A stretch of DNA of 64,000 nt from Aldrovandia affinis. Taxonomy: Eukaryota; Chordata; Actinopteri; Notacanthiformes; Halosauridae. The notes beneath the pieces are model-generated. The model saw only the letters and a list, made by a program, of their open reading frames with translations, ran no database searches and had not been told where the DNA came from. Below, one piece after another: positions 36,023 to 47,892 of the stretch. The translations under genes were made by a program, and so were the position numbers. The stretch is taken from NCBI GenBank assembly GCA_029706075.1, contig JAINUG010000026.1:1843001-1907000 (forward strand). The letters are read 5' to 3'. Each line of letters opens with the position of its first letter. The stretch's first letter is position 1.

Positions 36023-38775
36023 ACAGTGTAGTAAGTATGCAACATTGTCCCTTGGTAGCACACAGATCGGCCCCACTGATCTGTGTGCTTACCTCATGCT
36101 CACCTGTGCATTCATAACAACCTTCCCAACATATTAAACATGGCTATACCTACCACTCTCCTCTCCACAAGTTTCCCCTTTTTTCTTTGCTTGGCAGCAG
36201 CCTGCTAAGCATAACAAATCTAGTACACCTGAGAACGTCCCTTCATGTCTAATGCTGGCCGGGCATGTGTTCCAGCAGCTGTGATCCAAAAATACAATCT
36301 TTTCTCCAGGTCTAAAATAAGTGACCCACACTCCACTGAGAAACTGAGGTTACCAGGGGACAGAATGCCACTTAGATTAACATTTCCACACCGGTAAAAC
36401 ACTGTGGAGAAAGAGGGCAGGAGCTTAATTTACTGCACCTGTAAGGAATCTGACATTACAGTGGAGGGAAATTACAGAGGCAGCGAGCTGGACCAATTGT
36501 GACGGAGCTCCTGTTGTAACCAGAGGTTCCGAACCTGGGACTGACACTGCTCCAGTACCCTTGTGAAAGGAACTTGGATTGGTTCAGTGTTTAGCATACT
36601 TCAATCTGCTCGAATGGATCACACCTAAGCTGGTTAAGCTTCAAATCATTATAAAGTTGTTTATACTGCTCAGGCTGGGGCACAGACAGTTGTTGTCAAT
36701 GTGATGGTCGATATTTTCTCACTACCGTAATTTACCATTTACCACTAAACCAATTTGAAATTAGCTGGGGAAAAAAAGTCTTTGAAAATTGAATCTAGGG
36801 AAAATGTTTGGAATGACATACCAAGCACACATACACACACACACACACCATGTTGCTGGCTATCACAAGGCTGTTTCTTAAATGTTTTGTGCATTCAAAT
36901 ACATTTTTGTTTTTTTCAGAGAAAGAGTAGGTGCCCTTGAAGGGAAAGGTTCAGCAAAACAAACCATTATCACAGTGAGGAAAAGGGCTCTATTAAGCAA
37001 AGCTACACAAGAGATCCCCTGTTCCATCATGTGCTCAATTAAATGCGAGAGACACCACAGTCACCACAGTCACACTGCCAACTTTTGCATCAATCAAAGC
37101 TTAATTTCTGTCCACCAAGAGCGAGAGAGAGAGAGGAGAGAGAGTGAGAGAGAGACAGAGAGCTGCCAAGCAAAGTCTTCAAAATATGAATCTGAATCTG
37201 AATATGAATATGAATCCGTTAATGAATATTACCATCACGGATGCAATCAGTGTTCCTCCTAATGCAACAGGGGAGAATTATACAACCAAAGAAGCACGAA
37301 AAAGAAACACAATAAAACCGGAGCTACATATCTGATATGTAAGAAGCCAACAACTGACTAAGCCATCATTCCACTCTTAAATGTGCAAATAATAAAAGTG
37401 TGTTTTATATCCAGCTAGTTTAAAGCACCGTGATAGAAGGGGGTAATAAAAAAAAAAGCACTTAGCCAAGTAATGTGCAATCTGGAGGGATAAAAGGTAA
37501 CCTTTCTTACTCCTAAGGAGACAAGGTACAGGCAGAGAGCATAAATTCCCAGACCGTATACAGGGGGCCAGATCCGTTATGGCCATCACATTCAGACAGC
37601 ACGTTAAAGTGTTAAAGTGTCTAGGCTGTTGTGGGTTTGTGGGGAATAAGCCGCTGTCCTTTGTAACCTGATGGCAATCCCACTTTACTCCTAATTACAG
37701 CTGGCACATGAGTGTCTGACACGCAGGGATAATTCATCAGGGATGGAGCGTTCATGGGGCACTGCAGCTCAGAAGGATCAATAAGCAAGAAGCAGCGTGG
37801 TCAAGGAGCAGAATAGCTGTCTGATGCTTTAGGTCCCATGGAGTTCATTTTAACTCACAAACTTCATACAGCTCCATTATGCCGAATTGTAATGGCTGTA
37901 ATTCTATGGCAGCAGAACACTGACAGATCCCAGCACATCAGTAAGCAATGTTTTAACATCACTAACTCATTCCGGCATATCACTGACACATCCCATAACT
38001 GACCGACCCCTTAATGTTACTCTCATCCCAGAATACCAGTGACCCTACCACACCATATCACTGACACGTCCCAGTGTATATGACCAATCTACAATTGCTA
38101 TTGGTCTGCTTGAAATAAACTTGCTTATTTTTTTCAGACAATACGCTAGACCATAATGCATCTTACTTGTATCCACTGGGCTGTCCATGGCCTGTCTTAT
38201 CCAGACTGGACAGACGTGTTTGGTCAGACAGATTCCATAAGCATCTCCCCTGTAAACTGAAGTTCATGTGAAATGGTTGGGGTTTACATTGCGTAGCTGG
38301 ATTGGACGTTCCTGAATGAATTTCTCAGTGCAAATATTATGTATCACTGTAACCTCCTCTCTCCCAAATGCACTGTGTAGAATTAAATATTTATTTAGTT
38401 ACATTATTAGTAAAAACACAAAAGCAATTATCCACAAGCTCGTAGCATGTCCATACCAATTAAGTTACGTTACATATACCACACACTCCCGTTTTAAATG
38501 TTTTTTTCCTAGCTACGGTAAGTTATCTTGCAAGATTATCCATTAGCTCCCATGCTGTTGGCAAGCTAGCTAGATACCATTAGGTTATTTAAAACATTTG
38601 CTAGCTAGCCAGGATTAACGTGACAGACTGATTTGAAGCTTGATTTGATTTCTGTCTGGTCGACAGTTGCTCAATAACATTGGCTAGATATTATATAATT
38701 GGGAGCGTACACAGGTTACTAGCTAATGGACACAGCTAGCTTGTTCGCTGTAAATGAGTGTAATAATCTAGTAAT
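36023..38775. other. Non-coding stretch; possible conserved element at 37,640-37,960
   Basis: No gene recognised. 37,640-37,960 contains CTAATTACAGCTGGCAC, TAATTCATCAGGGATGG and a second GTAATGGCTGTAATTC, a motif-dense block of the kind seen in developmental enhancers. A GAGA patch lies at 37,118-37,165 and TAGCTAGC-rich sequence at 38,560-38,720. Confidence 0.3.
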
Positions 38776-38789
38776 GTTAGTACCATCTT

Positions 38790-39116
38790 TTTTTACATTT
38801 TTTATTTTAAAAAATTATTTTTGTTTCTGCTTTTATTCCATTTTCTCCCAATTTAGCCAATTACACCCTCTATTTGTCATGTCATTTCCCCCCTCGTATT
38901 GCGAGTTCACTGCCGTAGCCCTGTGACCGGCAGTGACAGAGGCGAAGTATTGTCTCCTCTGATACCATAACTCCGGTACTCCAGAGCCACTCTTATACAC
39001 AGCGGACTCATGTTGGCTTGCCTCCCCCCTCCCTGGGGCGGACAGCCAATTGCCATCCCCTAGTGGCACTCCCGGGCAGAGCTGACTCTGGTGCGGCCAG
39101 TGAAATCGAACCCCAT
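38790..39116 (-). mobile_element. tRNA-derived SINE, 5' truncated
   Basis: Reverse-strand copy of the SINE at 10,130: it shares GGCAATTGGCTGTCCGCC, CTCAGAGGAG-type blocks and the AATTGGGAGAAAA tail. It is flanked by a 14-bp direct repeat with two differences (GTTAGTACCATCTT at 38,776-38,789; GTTAATGCCATCTT at 39,117-39,130). The box A half of the tRNA head is missing, so it cannot be transcribed from its own promoter. T-rich sequence at 38,790-38,825 is its A-rich tail. Confidence 0.88.
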
Positions 39117-39130
39117 GTTAATGCCATCTT

Positions 39131-39599
39131 AACATCTTTTTCAATTTACCTAAAATATTGTGAGTTGGGACAGGAGTGGCTCAATAGTCAGAGGTAAGGG
39201 ACTAATGTTACAGTTTCAGTGATTGTTGTGGAAAGACAGCCAGCATTAGCTAGCATGAGAAGGTACAAATTACATTTAAAATGAAATATTATTAGACAAT
39301 GGATAGCTAAATCCTATTGATTGTTTAATGGCTTTAATACTATGCTATATACTACCTAACCATTAAGTTATGTTATAAAAGATCAGGCTGTGAAGACAAT
39401 TAGCTACCCAAACTAGGCAATTTATGTTTTATTATTATTATCATTATTATTATTATTTAATGAACAAAAATAAAGGAAAAAAACCATGAACGCCAAGATA
39501 TACAAGACAAGCATAGATGCATGTACACACACTTACAGCAATTTATAATAAATTTAGCAACAATTACAGACTATTATACATTAAATAAATCATTGTAAC
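39131..39599. other. Unassigned non-coding DNA
   Basis: Includes a short ATT-repeat patch near 39,432-39,460. Nothing else seen. Confidence 0.4.
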
Positions 39600-39785
39600 A
39601 CTGACTAATGATCTGATGTGCAGTGAGTTTGTACTGGCGCAAACTGGCTGCCATCACGTTCACCCAGGTGGGTGCTGCACATTGGTGGTGATTGATGTGA
39701 GTTTCCCTATCGTTGTTGTTGTAAAGTGCTTTGGGTACCTTGAAAAGCGTTATATAAATCCAATGTTCAATTCATATTCAATTCA
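39600..39785 (+). mobile_element. LINE/SINE 3' tail-like fragment
   Basis: CCAGGTGGGTGCTGCACATT, then GGTGGTGATTGATGTGAG and GTAAAGTGCTTTGGGTACC with AAAAGCGTTATATAAATCC form a 3'-UTR block I recall from many fish retroposons, ending in the AAGCGCTATATAAAT-type stem. The family is not fixed. Confidence 0.6.
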
Positions 39786-39794
39786 TAATATATA

Positions 39795-40002
39795 AAAAAT
39801 TGTATTATGCAGACATTTTAAAGAGTCCAGTAAACAATTGAATTCAATCAAAAATATTTAAGATAAGGGATAGCATTTCCATTTTGATTTATGGATATGA
39901 TATTTACCAATGAAGACTAACTACTGACTCTAAGGACTTTACCATATGTTCAAAGTAAGTAATGACATCCTTACAACCCACAGTGATTATGTATATATAT
40001 TA

Positions 40003-40036
<34 letters not shown>
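39795..40036 (-). mobile_element. L1-type LINE ORF2, part beyond the Tc1 insertion
   Basis: On the minus strand, CKDVITYFEH, then GKYHIHKSKWKCYPLS and FLIEFNCLLDSLKCLH match the region of fish L1-like ORF2 that follows the C-terminal knuckle (GKyHIHKxKW). A TA microsatellite at 40,008-40,036 has grown or been captured at the junction. The Tc1-like element at 40,037-41,654 separates it from the rest of the same LINE. Confidence 0.7.
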
Positions 40037-40039
<3 letters not shown>

Positions 40040-41654
40040 TGCCTATAGAAAGTCATCATACCCTTTTGAAATAGTCACTTTTTTTTGTCTTACAGCCTGA
40101 AATGAAAGTACATAAAATCCATATTTTTCCAGCTTTATGTACACATTTTGCTTTACAACATTCAAGTGAAAAAAGGCAACATTTCTGATAATTAATAAAA
40201 CATGAAAAACTAGAATAACAGGGTTGGAAAAGTGATCAGTCCCCTGATTTCATACTTTGTAGAGGCACCTTTTGCTTTAATTACAGCCATCAGTCTGTTT
40301 GGATATGTCTCTACCAGCTTTGCGCACCTAGATTGGGCAATATTTGCCCATTCTTCCTTGCAGAACTGTTCCAGTTCAGTCAAATTCCGTGGTGAGCGGC
40401 GATGGACTGCACTCTTCAAGTCCATCCACAGATGTTTATCGGATTTAGGTCAGGGCTCTGACTAGGCCACTCAAGGACATTCACCTTCCTGTCCTTTAGC
40501 CACTGCGTTGTTTTTTTGGTGGTGTGTTTTGGGTCGTTGTCGTGCTGGAAGGTGAACCACCTGCCCATCTTCAGCTGTCTAGCAGAGTGCCGCAGGTTTT
40601 CCTCAAGAATTTGGGTGTACTTGGCAGCATCCATTTTCCCTTCAATCCTGACCAATTGCCCAGTCCCCGCTGAAGAGAAACACCACCACAACATAATGCT
40701 GCCACCACCATGCTTCACTGTAGGTATGGTGTGTTTTGGGTGGTGTGCTGTGTTTGGTTTCCACCAAACATAGTGCTTGGAGTTCAGTCCAAAAAGTTCA
40801 GTCTTGGTTTCATGTGACCATATAACCTTTTGCCACATGGCATCAGAATCTTCTATGTGTTTCTTCGCATAACGTAAACGAGACTCAGTGTGACACTTTT
40901 TTAGAAGAGGCTTCTTTTCTTGCCACCCTGCCATACAGGCCAGCTTTGTGTAAAGCTTGTGAGATTGTTGTTACATGCACAGATCACCCAATCTCTGCCA
41001 TTAAGACTTGTAACTCCTTCAAGGTTGCCATTGGCCTCTTGGTAGCTTCCCTCATCAATATTTTCCTGGCTCAGTCATCCAGTTTGGAGGGACAGCCCGA
41101 TCTTGGCAAGGTGTGGGTGGTGCCATATGCCTTCCACTTCTTAATAATACTCTGAACGTTACTCAGAGGGATAGTTAAAGCCTTTGAAATCTTTTTATAT
41201 CCTTCTCCTAACTTGTGCCTATCCACAACTTTATCCTGGAGTCCTTTTGAAAGCACCTTTCCAGTCATGGTGAATTATTTGCATTACCATGCACTACTAG
41301 GAGTGGAATCCTCAAGGAACAGCTGATTTTATTGTGAAATAATCAAAACCACTACAATTGATGTCAGGTGGAGGCCAATTAGCTTGGTGTGTGATCTGGA
41401 AGGTGATTGGTTATACCTAAGCAAGTTTATAATGGTTATTCTAAGGGGACTGATCACTTTTCCAACCCTGTTATTCTAGTTTTTCTTTTTTTATTAATTA
41501 TCAGAAATTGTGCCCTTTTTTTCACTTGAATGTTGTAAGGCAAAATGTGTAAATAAAGCTGGAAAAAGATGGATTTTATGTACTTTCATTTCAGGCTGTA
41601 AGACAAAAAAAAGTGACTATTTCAAAAGGGTATGATGACTTTCTATAGGCACTG
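40037..41654 (-). mobile_element. Nearly full-length Tc1-like transposon inside an L1
   Basis: 1,618 bp between TA sites, with long terminal inverted repeats of about 208 bp (40,037-40,246 and 41,445-41,654). Both begin CAGTGCCTATAGAAAGTC and agree almost base for base through CAGCCTGAAATGAAAG to GGGTTGGAAAAGTGATCAG. Length, TA target and long repeats are typical of Tc1. A single decayed transposase gene fills the inside on the minus strand. The highly similar ends suggest a fairly recent insertion. A relic of the same family lies at 1,585-1,704. Confidence 0.93.
40210..41268 (-). pseudogene. Tc1-like transposase, inactivated
   Basis: The start ATG is at 41,266-41,268. The N-terminal helix-turn-helix part reads KVVDRHKLGEGYKKISKAL and HTLPRSGCPSKLDD. 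An in-frame TGA follows at 41,071-41,073, another follows MAEIG, and an extra A in an A-run shifts the frame near VARKE. The catalytic part (40,416-40,934) has [11 protein letters not shown] and the second Asp in [10 protein letters not shown]. The first catalytic Asp is replaced: [10 protein letters not shown] instead of WSDET. A missing base at NPI removes the third catalytic Glu and shifts into the last frame (40,210-40,425), which ends CAKLVETYPNRLMAVI and AKGASTKY. Normal length is about 340 residues. It cannot be active, though its terminal repeats could still be recognised by a related enzyme. Confidence 0.92.
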
Positions 41655-41656
41655 TA

Positions 41657-43663
41657 TATATATATATTTGCCTCGGTCCATCCAAAATCTATGAGTATAA
41701 ACACAACTAAATAATACATTTTAAGATGGTCCTCTGTCATCTTATCAATAATACAGAAATTAAAATGTTGCATCCATGCCTTTTTCCAGTGAATGTCTGG
41801 AAAATTGGAATTCCAAAAATATTTTCCTTTGGGTATGAATTTTGTCTTTCTATAAAGTGCATCTCTAATATGTTTGTTCTTTAGTATCAATGCCAGAAGC
41901 AAAAAGCTTTGGTTCTATTATTTGAGTAAATAAAAATCACATGACCCCATTATTAAGGATATTAAGGATAAACCTGCTGGAATAGCCTTTTTCACGAAAT
42001 TATATTCTTTATATGTGACTGGAGACGCATAATACATTTTCTTTGTTTAGCAAATGACCCATGTTATCAAACGAATCATATAAAAAAGATGTTTCTTTTA
42101 TGCAAATGCTGTAAAAAACATATTTATTTTTGACATTGATATTGTCATTATTACAAAAGGTTAGAAGGATTCTACTCAAAATCTCAGGTCTCTTTGGAGC
42201 CAGTTATCTAAAATTGTTTTTAGATTATTTTTTTTTAGTTTTCCAAATTTTTCATTTTGAAATATATAAATATTCAGGCATGTCATACATTTCTTAACTG
42301 GAATGTTAAAGTTGAGTCTTAAGCCTGATGCAGAAGAAAAAATATAAGTCAATTTCACAGCATGAGTTATCTGAAGTTTGACATCTTTCATGTTGCGTGT
42401 TAAAAATATTTTAGAGGTACGTGGATGTAAAATATCACAACGTCAATATCTTTATAAAACAACAGAAATGAAATAGTCTCAAAAACCAAACAGCTGAAGA
42501 GCCCGAAACAGAAATTGATGCTCAATCGTGTTGAACACTTTATAGAAGTCCAAAGAAACAATTGTCTTAATCCACATTGTCTGAATAATCCAAAAGATCT
42601 CAAATTAATCATAAATGAACTAATATACAAATAAACATAATATATAAATTAACTAATATGACGCTTAGTCACAAACCCAGTTTGCATTTCATTGGTTATT
42701 TTGTTCAGACCCCTTTTCAAATAATATTTATCAGATGTAATTAGTTTATAATCTACATTTAAAAGTGTTATCAGTCTCCAATTGCTGATAATCATAAACT
42801 TTTTATCTGGTTTGGGTAACAGGGTAATACGGCTTTATTTCATTGTTGTAATCATTTAATTTCTGACAATGCACTCTTAAATATTTCCATCAATAATGTT
42901 CCCAAAAAATAAATATAACTCAACTGACAGCCCATCTATGCTGGGAGATTTCCCCTTTTTCATTGGATGTATGGAAGTGGACATTTCACACCTCCCAAGC
43001 CCCTCCTCACAAATAAAATCAAAATGATCTGTAATTCTATGATTAAAGTTTGTCACATCCTCAATAAACATCACAATTGTCACAATTGAAACCAGATTTG
43101 TATAGGTTTTCATAAAATAAGCAGATTTGATCAGATATGGAACAGAACAGGAACTGCACAGGATTGGAACTAATCATGTAGTTGTTTTTTTTAAGACTAC
43201 AAAATACTTTTTTCTCCCCGTCCTAATGTAAAGAAATAGCTGGTATTCTTCTTTCATTCTTCAAACCATTTTTCTCTTGAGCATATGAAAATACCTTTTA
43301 CCATTTCTAAGTAAAGTTGGTCAATTTATGATCTAAGTCTATTAAGTGGCATTTCCTCCTCATCCGTGAGAGGCTCCTTCTTTAGAATATAATTAAATTC
43401 ATCCATCATTTTCTTCTTTTTTTTGGCAGAGTTGTAATGTCTTTACCGTGTTTTATTGCTAATTCTCTCATTTTAAATGTACCCAAATTGTAAAAATACC
43501 CACTTTTGTATGTAACATCCATACGCTCAAAAATATCCTTAGCTCGTATCTTTACTTGGTTGACAAACGTCTTGTCTTTAAGTAATCCATTATTCAATTT
43601 CCAATAGGCACAGATTATGTTGCCTCTTTCTTTGGATCCCAGAAGATTTACTACCACAAGAGG
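41657..43663 (-). mobile_element. L1-type LINE ORF2 body
   Basis: About 2 kb of decayed ORF2 on the minus strand. In protein order: YWKLNNGLLKDKTF (43,6xx), the reverse-transcriptase block KKGKSPSIDGLSVELY (about 42,950), SLDFYKVFNTIEHQFLF across two frames (about 42,540), ASGLRLNFN (about 42,320), NWLQRDLRF (about 42,180) and KYFWNSNFPDIHWKKAW (about 41,800). The FADD catalytic box region is lost or unreadable. Many stops and frame changes show an old copy. The endonuclease domain is missing, so it is 5' truncated, apparently at a Harbinger-type terminus at 43,664. The C-terminal end continues beyond the Tc1 insertion. Confidence 0.85.
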
Positions 43664-44060
43664 GCCAGATTTACTAAGAAACTAGTTGCTGAGCAACAAC
43701 AGTCGCTATGATAAGGCTATTTTGCAGTCGCAGATACCGACACATTAACAACCAACTTACTAAAACTGGTTCTAATTACACGATCAAATAAATTTTGCAG
43801 TAGGAGACACCCATAAAAAAGGGTCTGACCTAATATGGTATGCTTACATGTCCGTATCACAATGCACCATGAAATGGATACGGAGCACAAGTAGCGAGGG
43901 AACCACAAGAAAAAGAAAACTGAAATGTACAGATCAGGAAATAAAGGTACTGGCTAATGAGGTACAGTCACAAAAAAGTGACTGTAACCTGACTAGTGGA
44001 GACAAGCCATTATTTCGTAAACATCACCACATTCGATCAGTTAAATAGCTAGCCTAATAG
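43664..44060 (+). mobile_element. PIF/Harbinger-like fragment with Myb-like gene start
   Basis: Begins GGGCCAGATTTACTAAG with subterminal CAGTCGC motifs. The frame at 43,848-44,048 reads EGTTRKRKLKCTDQEIKVLANEVQ; RKRKx(F/C)TxxEIxxLxxEV is the first helix of the Myb/SANT-like accessory protein of PIF/Harbinger elements. The frame then departs from the family. No DDE transposase gene is visible. It shares its terminus with 24,890-25,425. Confidence 0.55.
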
Positions 44061-45597
44061 CCCACTGAATAGCCAAAACTATGTTGAAGAAAAGAAGCAG
44101 AAAGTGTGAATTGGGTGCGAGTTGGGCTAGGGAGATTTTTTTTTTTCACCCCCAGAAAGATATAAGACCATATCTTTGCATTGTTTTGTTTTTTGTTGGT
44201 ATTACTTTTAATTTTTTATTTTAATGTGACTCTTCACTTTTTTTTCTAGGTGACAGACATTGAGTGATTGTAATTTGTCAAAACAAACAAGCCTGTATTT
44301 ACTTATGTATTTTTATATACTGTACTTACTTTTGTATTTGAAGCACGATCCTAAATCGGAGATGTTTACTGTTTACAGATGATTTAAATAAGGATATGTG
44401 TTTAACCTTTTACCCCATGTGAAACCGTTTTCTATCCCCTCCGGTCACAATGTATTTTTTATCCAGTCACCACCACACCTGAACATTTTTCTAGGGGAAA
44501 CACCAGAACTGTGTAGATATTGTAGTAAAGTATGTGTTCAATGTGATTGTCTTGATAAGCTATAGTACTTGACTTGAACATACAAAGCAAATTCTCTTCA
44601 AGGGCATTAAAAGGATCGATGTATCTATATTACTGACCCAAATCGAGTATAAAATGCCAACGCAAACAAAAACAGGGGGAATTGGGACTCCTGGGTGGCT
44701 GTGCCTGGCAGCCCTGCAGGGTAATACAACATTCCCCGTAGTTTCACACAGGGAAGGAGGGTTTCTGTCAGGGGGAATTTTCTTTTCTCATCATCCAAGA
44801 GCAACTCCTGTGGTCAATTGGGCTCCTGCAGTCTGCCTGTACCAGCTGTGCACTCAGTGAACTGACTGTGACGAGACGGGCTTGCAATCAGCGGAACTCC
44901 CAAACTCCCCTCTCCTCTCTCCTCCTCTCTCTCCTCCTCTCCCTCTAACACACAGTTTCTGGACATTTCATATTTTGATTGGAAATAATTGAGCATTTTC
45001 ATTTGATTTATATAAATTCAATATGAAAATAATTTAAGACTTTCACATTAAATCAGTCCTGGCTTTATAAATGTAATAAAACCAGATCATAATTTAATAC
45101 AAAGATGCTGTGATCTATCACTGGTACAGCTGGCATCACAAACTACCTTTACAGTATAAGCCAATTGATGCCAGTTCCCTCTCCTAATCCAGCTTTAGAG
45201 TTTTTTAATGATTTTTTTAGTTAAGAACAAATCACCCTTCTAAGTAAAACCTCACAATCAATGATCTCATCTGGGAATTATCAAGAAAGGGGAAAAAGAA
45301 GTTAACTTTTTCTTAATTTGATCAATACTAGAAAGAGCACACATGCGCATACACACAGGGCCCCGTGAGACTGAAAGCACAGTGCAAATAAATTAAGAAC
45401 AACTTAACAGAGATGTGGTACTAAGATTGCCAATAGGCCTTTGATGTCCATGTGCAACAAACTAATTTATGGTGGAGAGGAGAGGGAGGGCCAAAGCTGA
45501 GATTCCAACCGTGTTTTCAGAAAACTTAACAAACATGGTTTAGATCAAAGGGTGTGCTAGCTTTTTTTCCCTCATAGATCCCAGAGCAGTCTGTGTA

Positions 45598-45630
<33 letters not shown>

Positions 45631-47854
45631 ACGTATGTGCAAAAAAGGGTGAAAAAATGAGAGAAATACAGCGGCAAATAGTGATTACAGGGGAAAATAG
45701 CTACATTAGGCCTCTGGCCTTGGCATCGCGCTCAATCCTGCAGAAGCCAGTCAACAGTCAATCTCACTGAAAAATGCACCATTTAAGTGCCAATTACTCT
45801 GATGTAAAATGTTCATTGTAGACATCATGCCATCGGTATAGCTTCCCCATGTGTCAATGTGGCCCGATAATCTTCAAAGATTTGCCATTCAAAGGTTCAA
45901 TGGCCTCTGGTTACCATGTTTTTTAAGATACCAATTTATAATTGATACGCAGGTACAAGTCTGAGTATAAACATACAAATACAAATTTGATGCATAAGTA
46001 TAGGTATACCTGAGTGGAGTATCAATTTCATGATTCTCAGATGAACAGGGCAGGATGTTTGAAAAATGCATATTGAATTGACTGGTATAGCACCATGATC
46101 AGGCTAATTTGCACCATATCCACTGTGTGTTCATTTAGTATGCCCCTCTATCATCCTGCTAAGGTTCATAAAAAGTTATCAATGCCTTATGGGTGAACTG
46201 ATAAAAGTGGCAGAAGAAGAAAGATAATAAGAAAACTAACAAGAACAATAGGGTTCCAGCACCTTGAATGCTTGGCCCCCTAAATATCTTCTTATGATGT
46301 CCACACAGATCCTGCAGATGCTTCTATATACTTCCACAGTATGAACATGAGCTCCAGCAGCACTGAATGATGGCACATAGCAAACACCCAAAATGTAATT
46401 GTGCCTCACTGAGGCATATTTTTAGTCTGTCTCCTTCCCTGCTCATCAGCGCATCATTTTCAGGTTGCTGAGCGGTTTTTAGAAAGCCCAGGTTTGAGTA
46501 ACAGTGCAGATCAGTCACATTTATTTTGACTACTCACAAAGTTAACATTATACCATTTGCTATAGGAGTATACTTAACCATGTAGAGATGCCAAGCATTA
46601 GCATTTTCCAGTGCAAAGACAACACTGCTTTCGGTCTGTGAAAATATCACATCTCAATGTCGTGAACGTTCCCCCAAAATACATCGTATGAACCCCATGG
46701 CCCAGTTGTAAACAGTGTGCGTCTTCCCCGTGGACTCTGCAATGAAGAGTGGCATTTCATACATCGCCTGTTTATCTTGGGCAAATCCTAAATCATATCA
46801 GGCTGTGGTTAGGGTTCGAAGAGAAGAATAGAAGTGTAGAGGGCTGATATATTTCACGTACAGATCTGTCAGAGTCTGGACAAGAGCGAGCAGTGTGAGA
46901 TATTATGGAGGAGGTAGCTGACAAGCCATATTGAGCATACCCGCAGTTCAATCCATCACACCTGCAGTTTACATACCACGGGAGAGGGAAAGATGGACAA
47001 TACAGTAACATGCCATTCTAACCTCTGCTCTGATTTGAGCATGTAGAGAACAGGCCACACTGTTACTTTTCCTCTTCCTCGGTTTTGTTAATATGGAGCG
47101 AGGCTCTACAGAGACAGCTGTGCTAACGTTTATCTCTTTAATTCGATCTGGAAGCAGCTGAATGGCTCTGCGCTTTTAAAGGAATTCTTCCAGCAATATT
47201 CAAATTGAGAAGAAAAAAAAACCAGAATTCCTCAAACTCTTACGCTTCAGATCTTATTATCAGATTTTTTTCATCTGAGAAACCAGATTAACCAAGGTCC
47301 AGTTAAGTGAATAATGTTTAAAAGCAATTTTCACCTTAATTAGGTGAAATTACAGTGAGGGCTGCAGGTGGCCTGTTTGATGCAGCTGAAGAATAATGCT
47401 CTAGGTGCCCTTCCTGAAACACACGTGTGAATGTGAGCATATGTGTTCACAATGCTTTTCCCCCTCCTCAGCACTTATTACACACCTGCTAATGGGGATT
47501 TGTTACCTTTCCTATCCCCAGGCAAATAGCTAGAGCAAGCCTTACATTTGCTGCTACTTTTGGTCACAGCCAGACCACACTCCCTGGGCCAGCATTTCAA
47601 AAATGTGCATTATAAATGCAAATCAGGCATAATTGCAAATTGCTTTGATATAATTTGCTCTTGTGTTGTTGCCACTGATGGCACTGATCCACAATTTACT
47701 CTGCTCATTCCCTTTTTTCCCACCTTGGTTTCATTAAAAAGAGGATTTATAAAGGTTACATTAACAGCAATGTTAACAAGTTTTTGTCCTGACAGCTCTT
47801 CAAATAGCACAGCACCAATCTTAACACAGATGATCAAAACCCAGTTAAGTTAAT

Positions 47855-47861
<7 letters not shown>
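44061..47861. other. Mostly single-copy non-coding DNA
   Basis: CTCCT-rich patch at 44,905-44,946. 47,090-47,400 is motif-dense (TCTTTAATTCGATC, CAATATTCAAATTGAG) and may be conserved. Short open frames have no domains. Confidence 0.3.
45599..45629. repeat. (TG)n microsatellite
   Basis: Pure TG tract, about 15 units. Confidence 0.95.

Positions 47862-47889
<28 letters not shown>
47862..47889. repeat. (TA)n microsatellite
   Basis: Pure AT/TA tract of 14 units. Confidence 0.95.
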
Positions 47890-47892
<3 letters not shown>

